DNA from: a bacterium
Lineage (GTDB): Bacteria > Patescibacteria > Microgenomatia > Levybacterales > UBA12049
Assembly (NCBI GenBank): GCA_021777565.1
Contig: JAJYDJ010000002.1
Location: 62,001 to 126,000, forward strand
DNA length: 64,000 bases
Direction: 5' to 3'
This document shows, piece by piece, positions 43,352 through 52,646 of this stretch (within the stretch, counting starts at the first letter, position 1; every line of letters begins with the position of its first letter). The notes beneath the pieces are model-generated. The model saw only the letters and a program-made list of their open reading frames with translations, was not told the origin of the DNA and searched no databases. The translations under genes were made by a program, and so were the position numbers.

Positions 43352-44434
43352 ATGCAAAAGGCCCCACCAGTTGTCAATGATATTACTACGTCTGCAAAGA
43401 AGAGGGGATATATTACCCAAGAAGAAATTTTAAATATTTTTGCTAAGCCTGAAGAGCATCTTGAAGAGCTTGATGAATTGTATGCAAAGCTCCTAGCAAT
43501 GGACATTGATGTCTTTGAGTCAACTGCCCAACAGGATGACACTACAAAACCTATTGCCGATCTTGAAAAAGAATTAGAAGCACTGACGGTGTTGACTGAA
43601 GGATCAGTTTCAGACCCAGTGAGAATGTATCTAAAAGAGATCGGACGGATTCCACTTTTGACATTTGATCAAGAAATAGAATTGGCTAAAAAGGTAGAAA
43701 AAGGTGATGAAGTAGCAAAACAAAAACTTACAACTGCCAATCTTCGATTGGTTGTCTCTATTGCAAAAAAATATGTTGGGAGAGGACTGACCTTGTTGGA
43801 TTTGATTCAAGAAGGGAACCAAGGACTTATTCGTGCTGTTGAGAAATATGATTGGCGAAGAGGATTTAAGTTCTCAACGTATGCCACTTGGTGGATTCGA
43901 CAGTCAATTACTCGTGCTATTGCTGACCAGGCTCGTACTATTAGAATTCCTGTTCATATGGTAGAAAACATTAATCGCTTTTTGAGAATGTCTCGAAAGT
44001 TGATGCAGGATTTGGGCCGCGAACCAACCCCTGAGGAAGTAGCAAAAGCACTTGGTATTGATGCAGAGAAAGCAATGGAAATTATCAAGATTTCTCAAGA
44101 GCCAGCAAGTCTTGAAATGAGTATTGGTGATGAAGACGATAGTAGACTAGGAGATTTTATCTCAGATACGACTAAACCTACCCTTTTTGATGAAGCTTCG
44201 CGTGAGCTTCTTAAAGAACAAGTAGAAAAAGTGCTTGAGTCTCTGTCAGAGCGTGAAAGAAGAGTCCTTGAAGAGCGATTTGGGCTCAGAGATGGCAAAC
44301 CAAAGACTTTGGAAGAAGTTGGTAAGTTATTTGCGGTTACCCGTGAACGTATTCGACAGATTGAAGCAAAAGCGCTGCGGAAATTGCGCCATCCGACCCG
44401 TGCGCACCTCCTAAAAGACTATCTTGAATCATAA
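43352..44434 (+). CDS. rpoD: Primary RNA polymerase sigma factor (sigma-70/RpoD)
   Basis: 360 residues. Region 1.2 begins SDPVRMYLKEIGRIPLL. Regions 2.1-2.4 include DLIQEGNQGLIRAVEKYDW, RRGFKFSTYATWWIRQ and AIADQARTIRIPVH. Region 3 has RKLMQDLGREPT, and region 4.2 has TLEEVGKLFAVTRERIRQIE. Region 1.1 is reduced to a short segment with FAKPEEHLEELDELY. It is the housekeeping sigma factor and should recognise the TTGACA/TATAAT-like promoters noted in this window. Confidence 0.97.
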   Translation: MQKAPPVVNDITTSAKKRGYITQEEILNIFAKPEEHLEELDELYAKLLAMDIDVFESTAQQDDTTKPIADLEKELEALTVLTEGSVSDPVRMYLKEIGRIPLLTFDQEIELAKKVEKGDEVAKQKLTTANLRLVVSIAKKYVGRGLTLLDLIQEGNQGLIRAVEKYDWRRGFKFSTYATWWIRQSITRAIADQARTIRIPVHMVENINRFLRMSRKLMQDLGREPTPEEVAKALGIDAEKAMEIIKISQEPASLEMSIGDEDDSRLGDFISDTTKPTLFDEASRELLKEQVEKVLESLSERERRVLEERFGLRDGKPKTLEEVGKLFAVTRERIRQIEAKALRKLRHPTRAHLLKDYLES

Positions 44435-44437
44435 AAC

Positions 44438-44466
44438 TTGACAGGAGGCTCTATTTTGAGTACCTT
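44438..44466 (+). promoter_or_regulatory. sodN promoter, leaderless type
   Basis: Perfect TTGACA (44438-44443), 17-base spacer, TACCTT (44461-44466), six bases, ATG 44473. It starts four bases after the rpoD stop codon. Confidence 0.65.
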
Positions 44467-44472
44467 GTAAGT

Positions 44473-44922
44473 ATGATCACAAAAATGATTGCCCCTCTTG
44501 TCAGCATGCTTCCTGCAACTCCAGTTTACGCACATTGTGATGTTCCTTGTGGGATCTATGACCCAAAACCAGCCCAAATTGCTGCAGCAACAGTATTGAA
44601 GATGGTTCAGAAGCTTGCTGCACTTACCCCACCAAATCCAAGTTCGACGCCACAGGATATTCTTAATTATCAAAATGACACAACGCGCATGATCTGGACG
44701 AAAGAGGAGCATGCACGCAAATGCAAAACTGAACTCTACATCCTTTGGTCAGATTATTTTAAACCAGAGCATCTCGAAAAGTTCCCTGATTTACACACAA
44801 AATTCTGGACTGCAGTAAAATTGTGCAGCGAAAATAAGCAACATGTCAGTGAAGAATCTGCACAGAAGTTGATTGCTGCTGTTGATGAAATTGCTCAGAT
44901 GTTTGTTGAGAGCAAGAAATAA
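44473..44922 (+). CDS. sodN: Nickel superoxide dismutase
   Basis: 149 residues. A 20-residue propeptide (ending VYA) precedes the nickel hook HCDVPCGIYDP, so after cleavage the mature enzyme starts with His1 and has Cys2 and Cys6 as ligands. The remainder is a helical bundle (KMVQKLAAL, TRMIWTKEEHARKCKTELYI, LCSENKQHVSEES), as in NiSOD. It converts superoxide to peroxide and oxygen. The processing peptidase follows after five bases. No other antioxidant genes are in the window. Confidence 0.95.
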   Translation: MITKMIAPLVSMLPATPVYAHCDVPCGIYDPKPAQIAAATVLKMVQKLAALTPPNPSSTPQDILNYQNDTTRMIWTKEEHARKCKTELYILWSDYFKPEHLEKFPDLHTKFWTAVKLCSENKQHVSEESAQKLIAAVDEIAQMFVESKK

Positions 44923-44927
44923 CTCCT

Positions 44928-45230
44928 GTGAAATTTCTTCCATTTGGTATCTTCAAAGTTGTTGGCACGAGTATGTCCCCACTCTATACCCCCGGGATGC
45001 GTATCCTTGTTTGGAGATGGTTCCGTTTACTAAAACCAGGTGATGTTGTTGTACTTTCTGATCCCCGAGATGGGAGAAGGATCGTTAAAAGAGTTGAGAA
45101 AATACTTGATGGGGATCTAGAAGAAAAATATCATGTTCTTGGTGATAATAAAAATGAGAGCACAGACAGTCGTGTCTTTGGGCCTGTCTCAAAAGAATCT
45201 ATCTTGGGAAAAGTTGTTTGGCACGGATAG
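44928..45230 (+). CDS. sodX: NiSOD-maturation S26-type peptidase
   Basis: 100 residues starting at GTG 44928. Signal-peptidase-like: the nucleophile serine is in VVGTSMSPLYTPG, the general-base lysine in RRIVKRVEKI, and the C-terminal box GDNKNESTDSRVFGPV is typical of the S26 family. It lacks an obvious TM anchor, as in SodX proteins that trim the SodN propeptide to expose His1. Adjacency to sodN is the main support for this specific role. Confidence 0.92.
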   Translation: MKFLPFGIFKVVGTSMSPLYTPGMRILVWRWFRLLKPGDVVVLSDPRDGRRIVKRVEKILDGDLEEKYHVLGDNKNESTDSRVFGPVSKESILGKVVWHG

Positions 45231-45231
45231 T

Positions 45232-46245
45232 TTACTTCTTTACGCGCAGAAGAATGTAGCGAAACGTGTCAGCGAAACGGTACAGTTGATACAAGAAGGG
45301 TGATACCACCAGATCATAACTTCCCACAAACGTGTAGATATGTGACCCATATCGGACTTTAAAATCATGAAACCCATACCAAGGATCTTTTGGGTCAGCA
45401 TCAGGGCCAAGCGAACCCCACATGTCAAAAAGCTCACAGTGCTGTTTCTTCCCAAACCGTATCACTTCCCACATCATTAAATTTGGTGCCATAACATTGC
45501 GGAATTCTCTCGTAGAGTCGCCATAGGGATAGTACATCTTCTCTTTGAAAAGAAAGATGATCCATGTTGCAAGCGTTTTTTTTTCGTACATGGCCTTGAA
45601 TAAATGAGCACTGAGCACATCATTGTGAGGCTCATGTGAGAGGGTTTCCCACATTTTTTTGAAATAGTTCTCAGAGTGGGCAAAAAAACCCTGTCGTTTA
45701 GTTGTTTCCTCCATGAGTGTCCAGAAGGTGTGGAGTGCTTCATCTGAATTGTCTTCAACGATTTCAACACCATGGCGCTGTGCCACCTTGATGTTATATC
45801 GCGTTTTGGGATGCATATTTTCCATGAGTGCCTTCTCATCAGGAGTCAGATCCAGAAGTAGTGTGTGCTGGGGGAAAAGTGGGTGGTGTGATGGTGTACA
45901 CCCAAGACCGTGCATCAATGTCTTATTCTCTTTGCTGCTTGGCGCGTCAGGCTCAATTTGTATAAAAATACATTTATGTTTTTCTCCAATCCGTTTAAGT
46001 TGCTCAATGCTTTCTCTGTCAGGTAGTACTGACTTTGGATAGTAGCCTATTGTATAAGGAAGGCGTGGAATGGGATGAATAGTCAATTGTATTGTTTTGA
46101 CAAGTTTTTTTTTCTCAAATTTCCCCATTCTTACTACTTTTACCCCTGTTTTTTCACGAAAAAGCCCCCATGAAGAGGTTTGCAATGGATGGTTTGCTAT
46201 CTTGTCCATTGCTCCAAAATCTTTTTCAGTAATTTCTTGCCACAT
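45232..46245 (-). CDS. FemAB-family peptidyltransferase-like protein
   Basis: 337 residues with two GNAT-like halves. Segments DKIANHPLQTSSWGLFREKTG, MHPKTRYNIKVAQRHGVEI and the C-terminal LFDMWGSLGP-x10-YGFHDFKVRYG fit FemX/FemAB enzymes. These add amino acids from aminoacyl-tRNA to the peptidoglycan stem peptide. It follows the helicase gene by one base and is convergent with sodX. The amino acid is unknown; a serine-bridge role would fit the serine tRNAs only by speculation. Confidence 0.88.
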   Translation of the reverse strand: MWQEITEKDFGAMDKIANHPLQTSSWGLFREKTGVKVVRMGKFEKKKLVKTIQLTIHPIPRLPYTIGYYPKSVLPDRESIEQLKRIGEKHKCIFIQIEPDAPSSKENKTLMHGLGCTPSHHPLFPQHTLLLDLTPDEKALMENMHPKTRYNIKVAQRHGVEIVEDNSDEALHTFWTLMEETTKRQGFFAHSENYFKKMWETLSHEPHNDVLSAHLFKAMYEKKTLATWIIFLFKEKMYYPYGDSTREFRNVMAPNLMMWEVIRFGKKQHCELFDMWGSLGPDADPKDPWYGFHDFKVRYGSHIYTFVGSYDLVVSPFLYQLYRFADTFRYILLRVKK

Positions 46246-46246
46246 A

Positions 46247-48088
46247 TTAAAAATACTCTGGGTAAATATCGTCGTCGTATCTCTCTGTATTATATTTCAT
46301 ACTGTTCATACGTTGCACACCAGTTTTTGGTAAGTCCAGTAAAAAGCGAGAGATGATGCTGGTAGTTCTTTGGCCAAAAAAGAGGCGTTTTCGTGCGTAG
46401 GTCAAAAAAAGTTTCTTTTTTGCTCGCGTAATCCCTACATACGCAAGGCGTCTTTCTTCCTCAATCTCCTGTTTGTCCATAAGTGATCTGCTATGGGGGA
46501 AAATCCCTTCCTCCATCCCTATCATGAAGACAATTGGGAATTCCAACCCTTTTGCCGCGTGAAGGGTCATAAACGTGACGGCGTCAGTCTCTACCAGTCC
46601 GGGGGCACTTTCTTGCTCAACAAGTGAAACATTTTCAAGAAATTCAGTCAGCAGGGGGAACATACTCGCAACAGAGCGGAGTTCTTTAATGTTTTCAAGC
46701 CTTGCCCTGTCTTCTTCATCGTGTTCGTCATACATATCAAGGTAATTGGTTGCCGCAATCACCTCATCAAGAATATCTAAGGTCTGTTTCCCTGAAATGC
46801 CAGCAATACTTTCACAATAGTCTAAGAATTTTTTTGTTCTTCCCTTTCCAAGCTTCTCAACACGCTTGAAAGAGACACTGTCTTGTGGATTAGCAATACT
46901 GCGTAGTAAGCTCAAAACGTCTTTGACTTCTTTTCTCTCATAAAATCTGGTGCCTCCGACTAATTTATAAGGGATGCCATAATGTAAAAAAACTTCTTCA
47001 AGAGCGCGTGATTGAGCATTCATGCGATACAACACTGCAATGTCGCTGAGATCACCGGCATGTTCTTTGACGTATTTGGCAATAAACAGTGCTTCATCTT
47101 GCTCTGTCCCACATTCATGAACAATAACATCTTCTCCTTCGCCATTTTCAGTCCATAGATGAAGAATTGGATGGGATGTGTTTTTTTCAATGACGTTGGT
47201 GGCGGCATTTAAAATTTTTTGGGTTGATCGATAATTTTGAGAAAGTTTATAGACTTTTGCAGTAGGGAAATCTGATTGGAATTTTTGCAAATTGGTAAAA
47301 TCAGCACCACGCCAGGAGTAAATACTCTGAGAGAAATCGCCGACAACGCACAGGTTTTTTCTCTCTCCGGCAAGGAGTCGTGCAATCATGTATTGGGCTT
47401 TATTCGTATCCTGATACTCATCAATGAGGATATAGTGAAAAGTCTCTTGGTATTTTTTTAGAATCTGAGGAAAATTCTCAAAAAGGTTCACGACAAGCAT
47501 GAGAAGATCATCGAAATCAACAGCATTTTTCTCTTTAAGAAGCCTTTGATAGGTTCGATATACTAACCCGGCCGTCTCTTGATAATGGCCTCTGGCAATC
47601 TCAGAGAATTCTTGGGGACCCAGTAGCTCGTTTTTGGCTCCTGAAATAGTAGCCAGCATGCTCCCAGGCTTATATTCTTTAGTAGAAATATCAAGAAAAT
47701 GCATGGCTTCTTTAATGACGTCTTCCTGATCTGATGAATCATAGATGCTGAAAGCAGTTTCATATCCAAGGTGATTGGCGTAGATACGTAATATTCGTGC
47801 ACATAATGAATGGAATGTCGCTACAAGAGGTTTATCACTGGTAACCTGTTGCTCTCTAAGAAGTGTGTGGATACGTTCCTGCATCTCCTTGGCAGCCTTA
47901 TTTGTAAACGTGACCGCCAGGATTTCATTTGCCGATACATGATGATTGGCAATAAGGTATGCGACCCGATGGGTAAGAACTTTTGTCTTTCCACTGCCTG
48001 CTCCCGCCAAAATAATACAAGGGCCATCTGTATGTGTTACTGCTTCTTGTTGATCTTGATTAAGCTGCTTGAGAAGTGAATCATTCAT
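46247..48088 (-). CDS. UvrD/PcrA-like superfamily 1 helicase
   Basis: 613 residues from ATG 48088; the frame stays open to 48139, but MNDSLLKQLNQDQQEAV is the usual start. Walker A AGAGSGKT is at 28-35. Motif II is ILIDEYQDTN, motif III VVGDFSQSIYSWRGAD, motif IV KLSQNYRST, motif V FMTLHAAKGLEF, and motif VI RRLAYVGITRAKKKL. It is shorter than standard UvrD/PcrA (about 720) and lacks the C-terminal tail. It works in excision repair or replication-fork clearing. Confidence 0.93.
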   Translation of the reverse strand: MNDSLLKQLNQDQQEAVTHTDGPCIILAGAGSGKTKVLTHRVAYLIANHHVSANEILAVTFTNKAAKEMQERIHTLLREQQVTSDKPLVATFHSLCARILRIYANHLGYETAFSIYDSSDQEDVIKEAMHFLDISTKEYKPGSMLATISGAKNELLGPQEFSEIARGHYQETAGLVYRTYQRLLKEKNAVDFDDLLMLVVNLFENFPQILKKYQETFHYILIDEYQDTNKAQYMIARLLAGERKNLCVVGDFSQSIYSWRGADFTNLQKFQSDFPTAKVYKLSQNYRSTQKILNAATNVIEKNTSHPILHLWTENGEGEDVIVHECGTEQDEALFIAKYVKEHAGDLSDIAVLYRMNAQSRALEEVFLHYGIPYKLVGGTRFYERKEVKDVLSLLRSIANPQDSVSFKRVEKLGKGRTKKFLDYCESIAGISGKQTLDILDEVIAATNYLDMYDEHDEEDRARLENIKELRSVASMFPLLTEFLENVSLVEQESAPGLVETDAVTFMTLHAAKGLEFPIVFMIGMEEGIFPHSRSLMDKQEIEEERRLAYVGITRAKKKLFLTYARKRLFFGQRTTSIISRFLLDLPKTGVQRMNSMKYNTERYDDDIYPEYF

Positions 48089-48120
48089 AGATATAATGAA
48101 AAGACGATAGCCTCGTACCC

Positions 48121-48126
48121 TATTGT
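48121..48126 (-). promoter_or_regulatory. -10 box of helicase operon
   Basis: TGG-TACAAT on the minus strand, about 32 bases before ATG 48088. The sequence lies across the divergent tpiA start region. Confidence 0.45.
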
Positions 48127-48129
48127 ACC

Positions 48130-48783
48130 ATGAAGCCACTTGTTATTATTGCGAATTGGAAATCACATAAAACGTCTGCAGAGGCACTTTCCTGGTGGCA
48201 GGTCTTTTCAGAGAAGCATCAACCAGATACGACGATAATTATTCTTGCCGTGCCTTATACACTCCTCCCTATTCTTGCGCCTGTTGTTTCCAGTCGACCC
48301 GATGTCTTTTTGGCAGCACAAGATATGTCTCCGTTTGATGAAAGTGCTCATACAGGAGAGGTGTCTGGGCAGCAAATTAAAGAATTTGCAAAATATGTCC
48401 TCATTGGCCATTCAGAAGTGAGAAAAGAGACTGGAGAAACAGTAGATATGCGCAGGCAAAAGATCCTGCAGGCTCAAGTCTCAGGGTTGACCCCTTTTGT
48501 TTTCTACGGTGGAACTGACGATACGTTATTGCAGTCGCCATTTCTTGTCTATGAACCGCCTGGTGCGATCAGTCCAAACCCTCCTGAGACACCAGAGGAG
48601 GTTGCCCGTATGACAGAGGCAATGCATCTATCATCACCCGAATCAAGGATACTCTATGGTGGTAATGTCACCCCAGAGAATGTAAAATCTTATGTGACGC
48701 TGCCCCTTGTTGAAGGGGTTGTTATCGGGCGAGCGAGTCTGGACCCACTTGAGTTTTTGGAACTAATAGCACATGCACAATAG
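48130..48783 (+). CDS. tpiA: Triosephosphate isomerase, short archaeal-like form
   Basis: 217 residues, shorter than the usual bacterial 250. Substrate residues N9 and K11 are in ANWKSHKT, catalytic H94 is in LIGHSE and E142 in VYEPPGAIS. The phosphate loop is YGGNVTPENV and then VVIGRASLDP. It interconverts DHAP and glyceraldehyde-3-phosphate and connects aldolase and pgk. It overlaps the LCP gene by 11 bases. Confidence 0.95.
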   Translation: MKPLVIIANWKSHKTSAEALSWWQVFSEKHQPDTTIIILAVPYTLLPILAPVVSSRPDVFLAAQDMSPFDESAHTGEVSGQQIKEFAKYVLIGHSEVRKETGETVDMRRQKILQAQVSGLTPFVFYGGTDDTLLQSPFLVYEPPGAISPNPPETPEEVARMTEAMHLSSPESRILYGGNVTPENVKSYVTLPLVEGVVIGRASLDPLEFLELIAHAQ

Positions 48784-49954
48784 ACGCAAAAGACGATGGA
48801 TTCCACTTGTTGTGACACTCCTTGTTGTAGGGGTTATTGGTTATGCTCTCTTCCAGACTATCAACCACCCGGGGAAAGTTATGCAATTGGTGACTGGGAA
48901 AAAATCACTGATTGCAGAAGTGAATGGGAGAACAAACGTGCTGCTTCTTGGAATTGGTGGAGGCAATCATGATGGTCCTAATTTGACGGACACAATCATG
49001 TTGGCATCTCTGGACCGAGCGACAAATGATGTAACACTCGTCTCTATCCCACGTGATCTTTGGACTGTAGATAGTAATGGCAACGGAGGTAAGATCAACA
49101 GAATGTATGCGGTCGGGCAGGAAGTAGATAACCCCAAAGATGGTCTTTTTCTTGCTTCACAAACGGTTACTCAGGTGACAGGACAACCTATTCAATACGC
49201 ATTTCGACTCGATTTTGATGGATTCACAAAAGTAATTAATCTCCTTGGTGGCATTGATGTACAGGTGGAGCGAACGCTTGATGATTATGCCTACCCAATT
49301 GAAGGGAAAGAAGATGATACCTGTGGATATACGCCAGATCAACTCAAGGAATTCGCCGCTCAAATTGCCTCAGGGAGCGCAGATGATACCGCGATTTTTA
49401 GTTGCCGATACATGCATCTGCATGTTGATAAAGGGTTACAACATATGGATGGAGATCTTGCTCTTCGATTTGTCAGATCTCGACATGCTGCCGGTCCTGA
49501 AGGGACAGACTTTGCCAGAAGTCATAGGCAACAGCTTGTTATTGAAGCGGTACGAAATAAAATTTTCTCCATAGGGACTCTCACGGATATAAATAAGCTA
49601 ATGGGCTTGTATAACATTGTTCAGAGCAGTATTGATACCAATATCCCACAAAATACGATCCCAGAATGGGTAGATATTCTTAGGGGTATGCAAAAGACTG
49701 CAATCCATACGGCTGTCATTGACTTTGGAGATAGTGACACCGGAAGATATGGATTGTTGGATTTGGCACCAATAGAGGCACAATATAACTATGGATCAGT
49801 ATTAATTCCTCGTCTTGGAGGTACGGATTACTCGGAGATTCATGCCTTTGTTACCTGCGAACTTGCGACTGGGAACTGCCCAATTGGGCCAACACCATTT
49901 GCAAGTCCTGAACCAACGGCAACTCCAAGTGGAACTCTAAAGCAGGCAAAGTAA
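48773..49954 (+). CDS. LytR-CpsA-Psr (LCP) family protein
   Basis: 393 residues. One N-terminal TM segment (about 8-26, WIPLVVTLLVVGVIGYALF) anchors an extracytoplasmic LCP domain: TNVLLLGIGGGNHDGPNLTDTIML, VSIPRDLW, and the arginine/aspartate-rich ALRFVRSRHAAGPEGTDFARSHRQQ. LCP enzymes transfer lipid-linked glycans to peptidoglycan. The C-terminus is Pro/Thr-rich. It shares a transcript with tpiA. Confidence 0.93.
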   Translation: MHNRRKRRWIPLVVTLLVVGVIGYALFQTINHPGKVMQLVTGKKSLIAEVNGRTNVLLLGIGGGNHDGPNLTDTIMLASLDRATNDVTLVSIPRDLWTVDSNGNGGKINRMYAVGQEVDNPKDGLFLASQTVTQVTGQPIQYAFRLDFDGFTKVINLLGGIDVQVERTLDDYAYPIEGKEDDTCGYTPDQLKEFAAQIASGSADDTAIFSCRYMHLHVDKGLQHMDGDLALRFVRSRHAAGPEGTDFARSHRQQLVIEAVRNKIFSIGTLTDINKLMGLYNIVQSSIDTNIPQNTIPEWVDILRGMQKTAIHTAVIDFGDSDTGRYGLLDLAPIEAQYNYGSVLIPRLGGTDYSEIHAFVTCELATGNCPIGPTPFASPEPTATPSGTLKQAK

Positions 49955-49974
49955 CTCTCCTGGATCTATTAAAA

Positions 49975-52086
49975 CTACTGTATTTGGAAGATCTGTGTAT
50001 CTTGATTGGAGTAGATGAGTGTTCCCATTTGATAGAATTTGTCTTCATTCAGATTGGTGTATTTCTTTCTTTCCAGCCCGCCAATATATATGAGGGTGAC
50101 ATTGTATTTTTGCATAAGAGATTTGGCAGTTGCTATATCGGTTGTCTCATAGATCGTCTGGATGTCCTGCATGCGTGGTGGGAGAGGGTTATAGCTTCCG
50201 CGCCATAACCACTCATGTACTGTCCATCCAAGTACGGTGGGCAACCCCGTATTGGCTGAAATGCGTGCATAGTTTGTATATGAGTCACCTTGTGCCTCCA
50301 GGATAACTGGTTGTCCAGTAATGTTGTGATTTAGCCATATTACTGCTGCATAGTCTTGTGGATAGTCGTTGGCAAGATAGGTAAGTCCATACAGCCCACT
50401 GGGAGGTGTTGAAAAATTATAATATCCAGGAATTGCAAGATATGGATAAATAAGTGCAGGGGTAATAAGAATAAGGGAGGCTAAAAGAAAAGGAAGGACA
50501 TAGATTCTCTTGAGTGACTTTGCAATACGAGCTATCGTATATGCGCTTGCCATACCAAAAAGCATGAAGGACTGATAGGTGAGTTTAAACATCGTGTTTG
50601 CACGGTAGTGCTCAGGGTAAATGTCTTTCATATAGAGGAATTCTGGAATGAGGACTAAAATAAAACCAACTGCAAAAAGACAAATCACGAAGATATCAAT
50701 TGGATTTTGTTGTTTTTTCTGTCTCTTCATAAAGAAAAGAAAACTGATAAACAGAATGAAAGGAATTCCCCAAAGAATAAAGAGCTGATACAGAGGGGAC
50801 CTCTGGCAGTGGTTTGGCTCAAAAAGAAACGGCCCAAGGTGCCCAATATTTGTGAGGAAGGTAGGTGCACATAAGACGCCAATGCCTGAGACAAGCTCAC
50901 TCGCATTGAAAAATGCAGAAAAAGGGCGGGAGAGGATGAAAAATGTGAGTAAAGGAACACCCAAATGGATTGCCATACTCTTCCAATCATCTTTAATAAA
51001 TACCAGAAGTAGGACAATCCAGAATCCAAAATAAATGAGACTATCCCATGCGTTGGTCATGTACATAATAGACAGTAAAAAGCCTAAAAATACGAGAAAA
51101 TAAACATGCTGGCGTTGCAATTTTTGATTTATATAGTCTTTGACATAGATAAAGGCAAGGCCAACAAAAAGAAGTACATTTGGAATATCTAAAACATGCC
51201 CATGCAGGTCAGAAACAATAAATGAATAGATAGGGAATTCATGGATAGTATGATAAATAAAGCGTGTTGCATTTGGATACCAATAGCTATTTGGAAATGT
51301 GAATGGACTAAATACTAATTGCCACAGTGGGACTGGGTTCTCATTCGGATAGGCCACGAAAAACGCATAGAGACTGTGTAAGTTTCCTCCACAGGCGACA
51401 AGAAATCCCCCAATGAGTCCGGCAATAGTACTTGCTATCGCAAGCGAACGGGCCATGGTCTTGCCACTGAGAACAAGTCGTGTGAGATTCGTGACCAGAG
51501 AAAATGAGAGAGTAAACGTGAATGAGAAAAGAGTCGCGAGCATGAGGTTATAGGTGATGGCACTATCTAAAAATGATAGTTTTGTGATTACAGCAGTAGT
51601 GAGGTGTCCGAAATAGTAGTAATTGATTGGCAACGGTGCATACCACATGTCTTTAGGGGGAAAGTATGTCGTTCTAAGAATGGTATTTAAGAATCCAAAG
51701 TCCATATATTTTTCTAGCCCAAAAATGTCTGGCTGGAAGCTCCTTACCTGTGCCCAAACACAAAGAAGTGCAAAAAAGAGGATTTCCTCTCCAAGAAAAA
51801 CGCGGATGTCTTTTGATGTAATACGTTTATCCCAATATAGGAGATTGATTGCAAGAAGAAAGCCCATCACGCCTATAATAGTGTAATGAGTAAACGGGAG
51901 TAGATGAAAAATTCCAAGAATAAAGACAAGAAAACTTGTTGTGGTGAGCGAAAAAACCTTTGCAAAAAGGTACCCTTTGTCAAAAAAAGAGGCAAAGACA
52001 CGTGTTGTAATGGGGATGAAAATGATCCCACTGATAAAAAGCCAAAACCACCAGATAATAAGTGATTGAAAGTCAATCTGTGTCAT
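49975..52086 (-). CDS. DUF2298 (YYY-type) polytopic membrane protein
   Basis: 703 residues with about 14 hydrophobic segments. The family signature LPINYYYFGHLTTAVITKL lies near residue 160, preceded by EKYMDFGFLNTILRTTYFPP. DUF2298 proteins resemble GT39-like membrane glycosyltransferases and are frequent in Chloroflexi, archaea and CPR bacteria. It probably handles polyprenyl-linked sugars. The start is supported by TATACT six bases upstream, so it has its own promoter at the end of the glycan locus. Confidence 0.88.
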   Translation of the reverse strand: MTQIDFQSLIIWWFWLFISGIIFIPITTRVFASFFDKGYLFAKVFSLTTTSFLVFILGIFHLLPFTHYTIIGVMGFLLAINLLYWDKRITSKDIRVFLGEEILFFALLCVWAQVRSFQPDIFGLEKYMDFGFLNTILRTTYFPPKDMWYAPLPINYYYFGHLTTAVITKLSFLDSAITYNLMLATLFSFTFTLSFSLVTNLTRLVLSGKTMARSLAIASTIAGLIGGFLVACGGNLHSLYAFFVAYPNENPVPLWQLVFSPFTFPNSYWYPNATRFIYHTIHEFPIYSFIVSDLHGHVLDIPNVLLFVGLAFIYVKDYINQKLQRQHVYFLVFLGFLLSIMYMTNAWDSLIYFGFWIVLLLVFIKDDWKSMAIHLGVPLLTFFILSRPFSAFFNASELVSGIGVLCAPTFLTNIGHLGPFLFEPNHCQRSPLYQLFILWGIPFILFISFLFFMKRQKKQQNPIDIFVICLFAVGFILVLIPEFLYMKDIYPEHYRANTMFKLTYQSFMLFGMASAYTIARIAKSLKRIYVLPFLLASLILITPALIYPYLAIPGYYNFSTPPSGLYGLTYLANDYPQDYAAVIWLNHNITGQPVILEAQGDSYTNYARISANTGLPTVLGWTVHEWLWRGSYNPLPPRMQDIQTIYETTDIATAKSLMQKYNVTLIYIGGLERKKYTNLNEDKFYQMGTLIYSNQDTQIFQIQ

Positions 52087-52092
52087 AGTGAT

Positions 52093-52098
52093 AGTATA
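52093..52098 (-). promoter_or_regulatory. -10 box of DUF2298 gene, leaderless type
   Basis: TATACT on the minus strand, six bases, ATG 52086. Confidence 0.55.
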
Positions 52099-52100
52099 TC

Positions 52101-52646
52101 TTATCTCTTATTTGCTATATCTTGAATATCTGTTGTTGCAAAGAGATTAGGGAGTATTTTTTTATTCTCAGTATGGTTGTACCAGAAAAAGAGCGTCTGC
52201 GGATTTTTGTGTGCCAGATAGGTTACTAGGGCAAGATCATCATCAATATACCGTTCAATTTTTTTCTTTTTTATCATCATGTCTTTAAAAAAGTGTGGTT
52301 GCTCGTTTTCGAAGTTAAAGAAAAGTTCGGTGAACACATCAGTGAGCCCATACTTTTTTGCAAGGGCATGTGTTTGACGTTTTAAAAATCCGAACCTGCT
52401 TGAGATGAGATAAAGCTCATGCTTATTCTCATTGTGCAGTTTTTGAAGAAAGGACAGGTTTCTTTTAATTGGAAGTCGAAGGAAAGGAAGGTGTAATAGT
52501 TGTCTACCTTTTTGCTCAATCTTACCTGGAATGCGATACCTGAGTGTTGTATGATCTTTCTCTTTATAAAATGTGTCAAACACCCATTCGGGAACTACAG
52601 GTGGATAGTGAATAATGACGTTATCCAGGTCAAATCCGAGTCTCAT
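52101..52646 (-). CDS. HAD-like phosphatase-type protein
   Basis: 181 residues from ATG 52646, overlapping the epimerase stop (ATGA). The HAD nucleophile motif is GFDLDNVI near the N-terminus. HELYLISSRFGFLKRQTHAL carries the motif-II serine region, and ERYIDDDLALVTYLA is the DD motif. It resembles small 5'(3')-nucleotidase-like or uncharacterised HAD proteins. The substrate is unknown; in this neighbourhood a sugar phosphate is plausible. Confidence 0.75.
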   Translation of the reverse strand: MRLGFDLDNVIIHYPPVVPEWVFDTFYKEKDHTTLRYRIPGKIEQKGRQLLHLPFLRLPIKRNLSFLQKLHNENKHELYLISSRFGFLKRQTHALAKKYGLTDVFTELFFNFENEQPHFFKDMMIKKKKIERYIDDDLALVTYLAHKNPQTLFFWYNHTENKKILPNLFATTDIQDIANKR

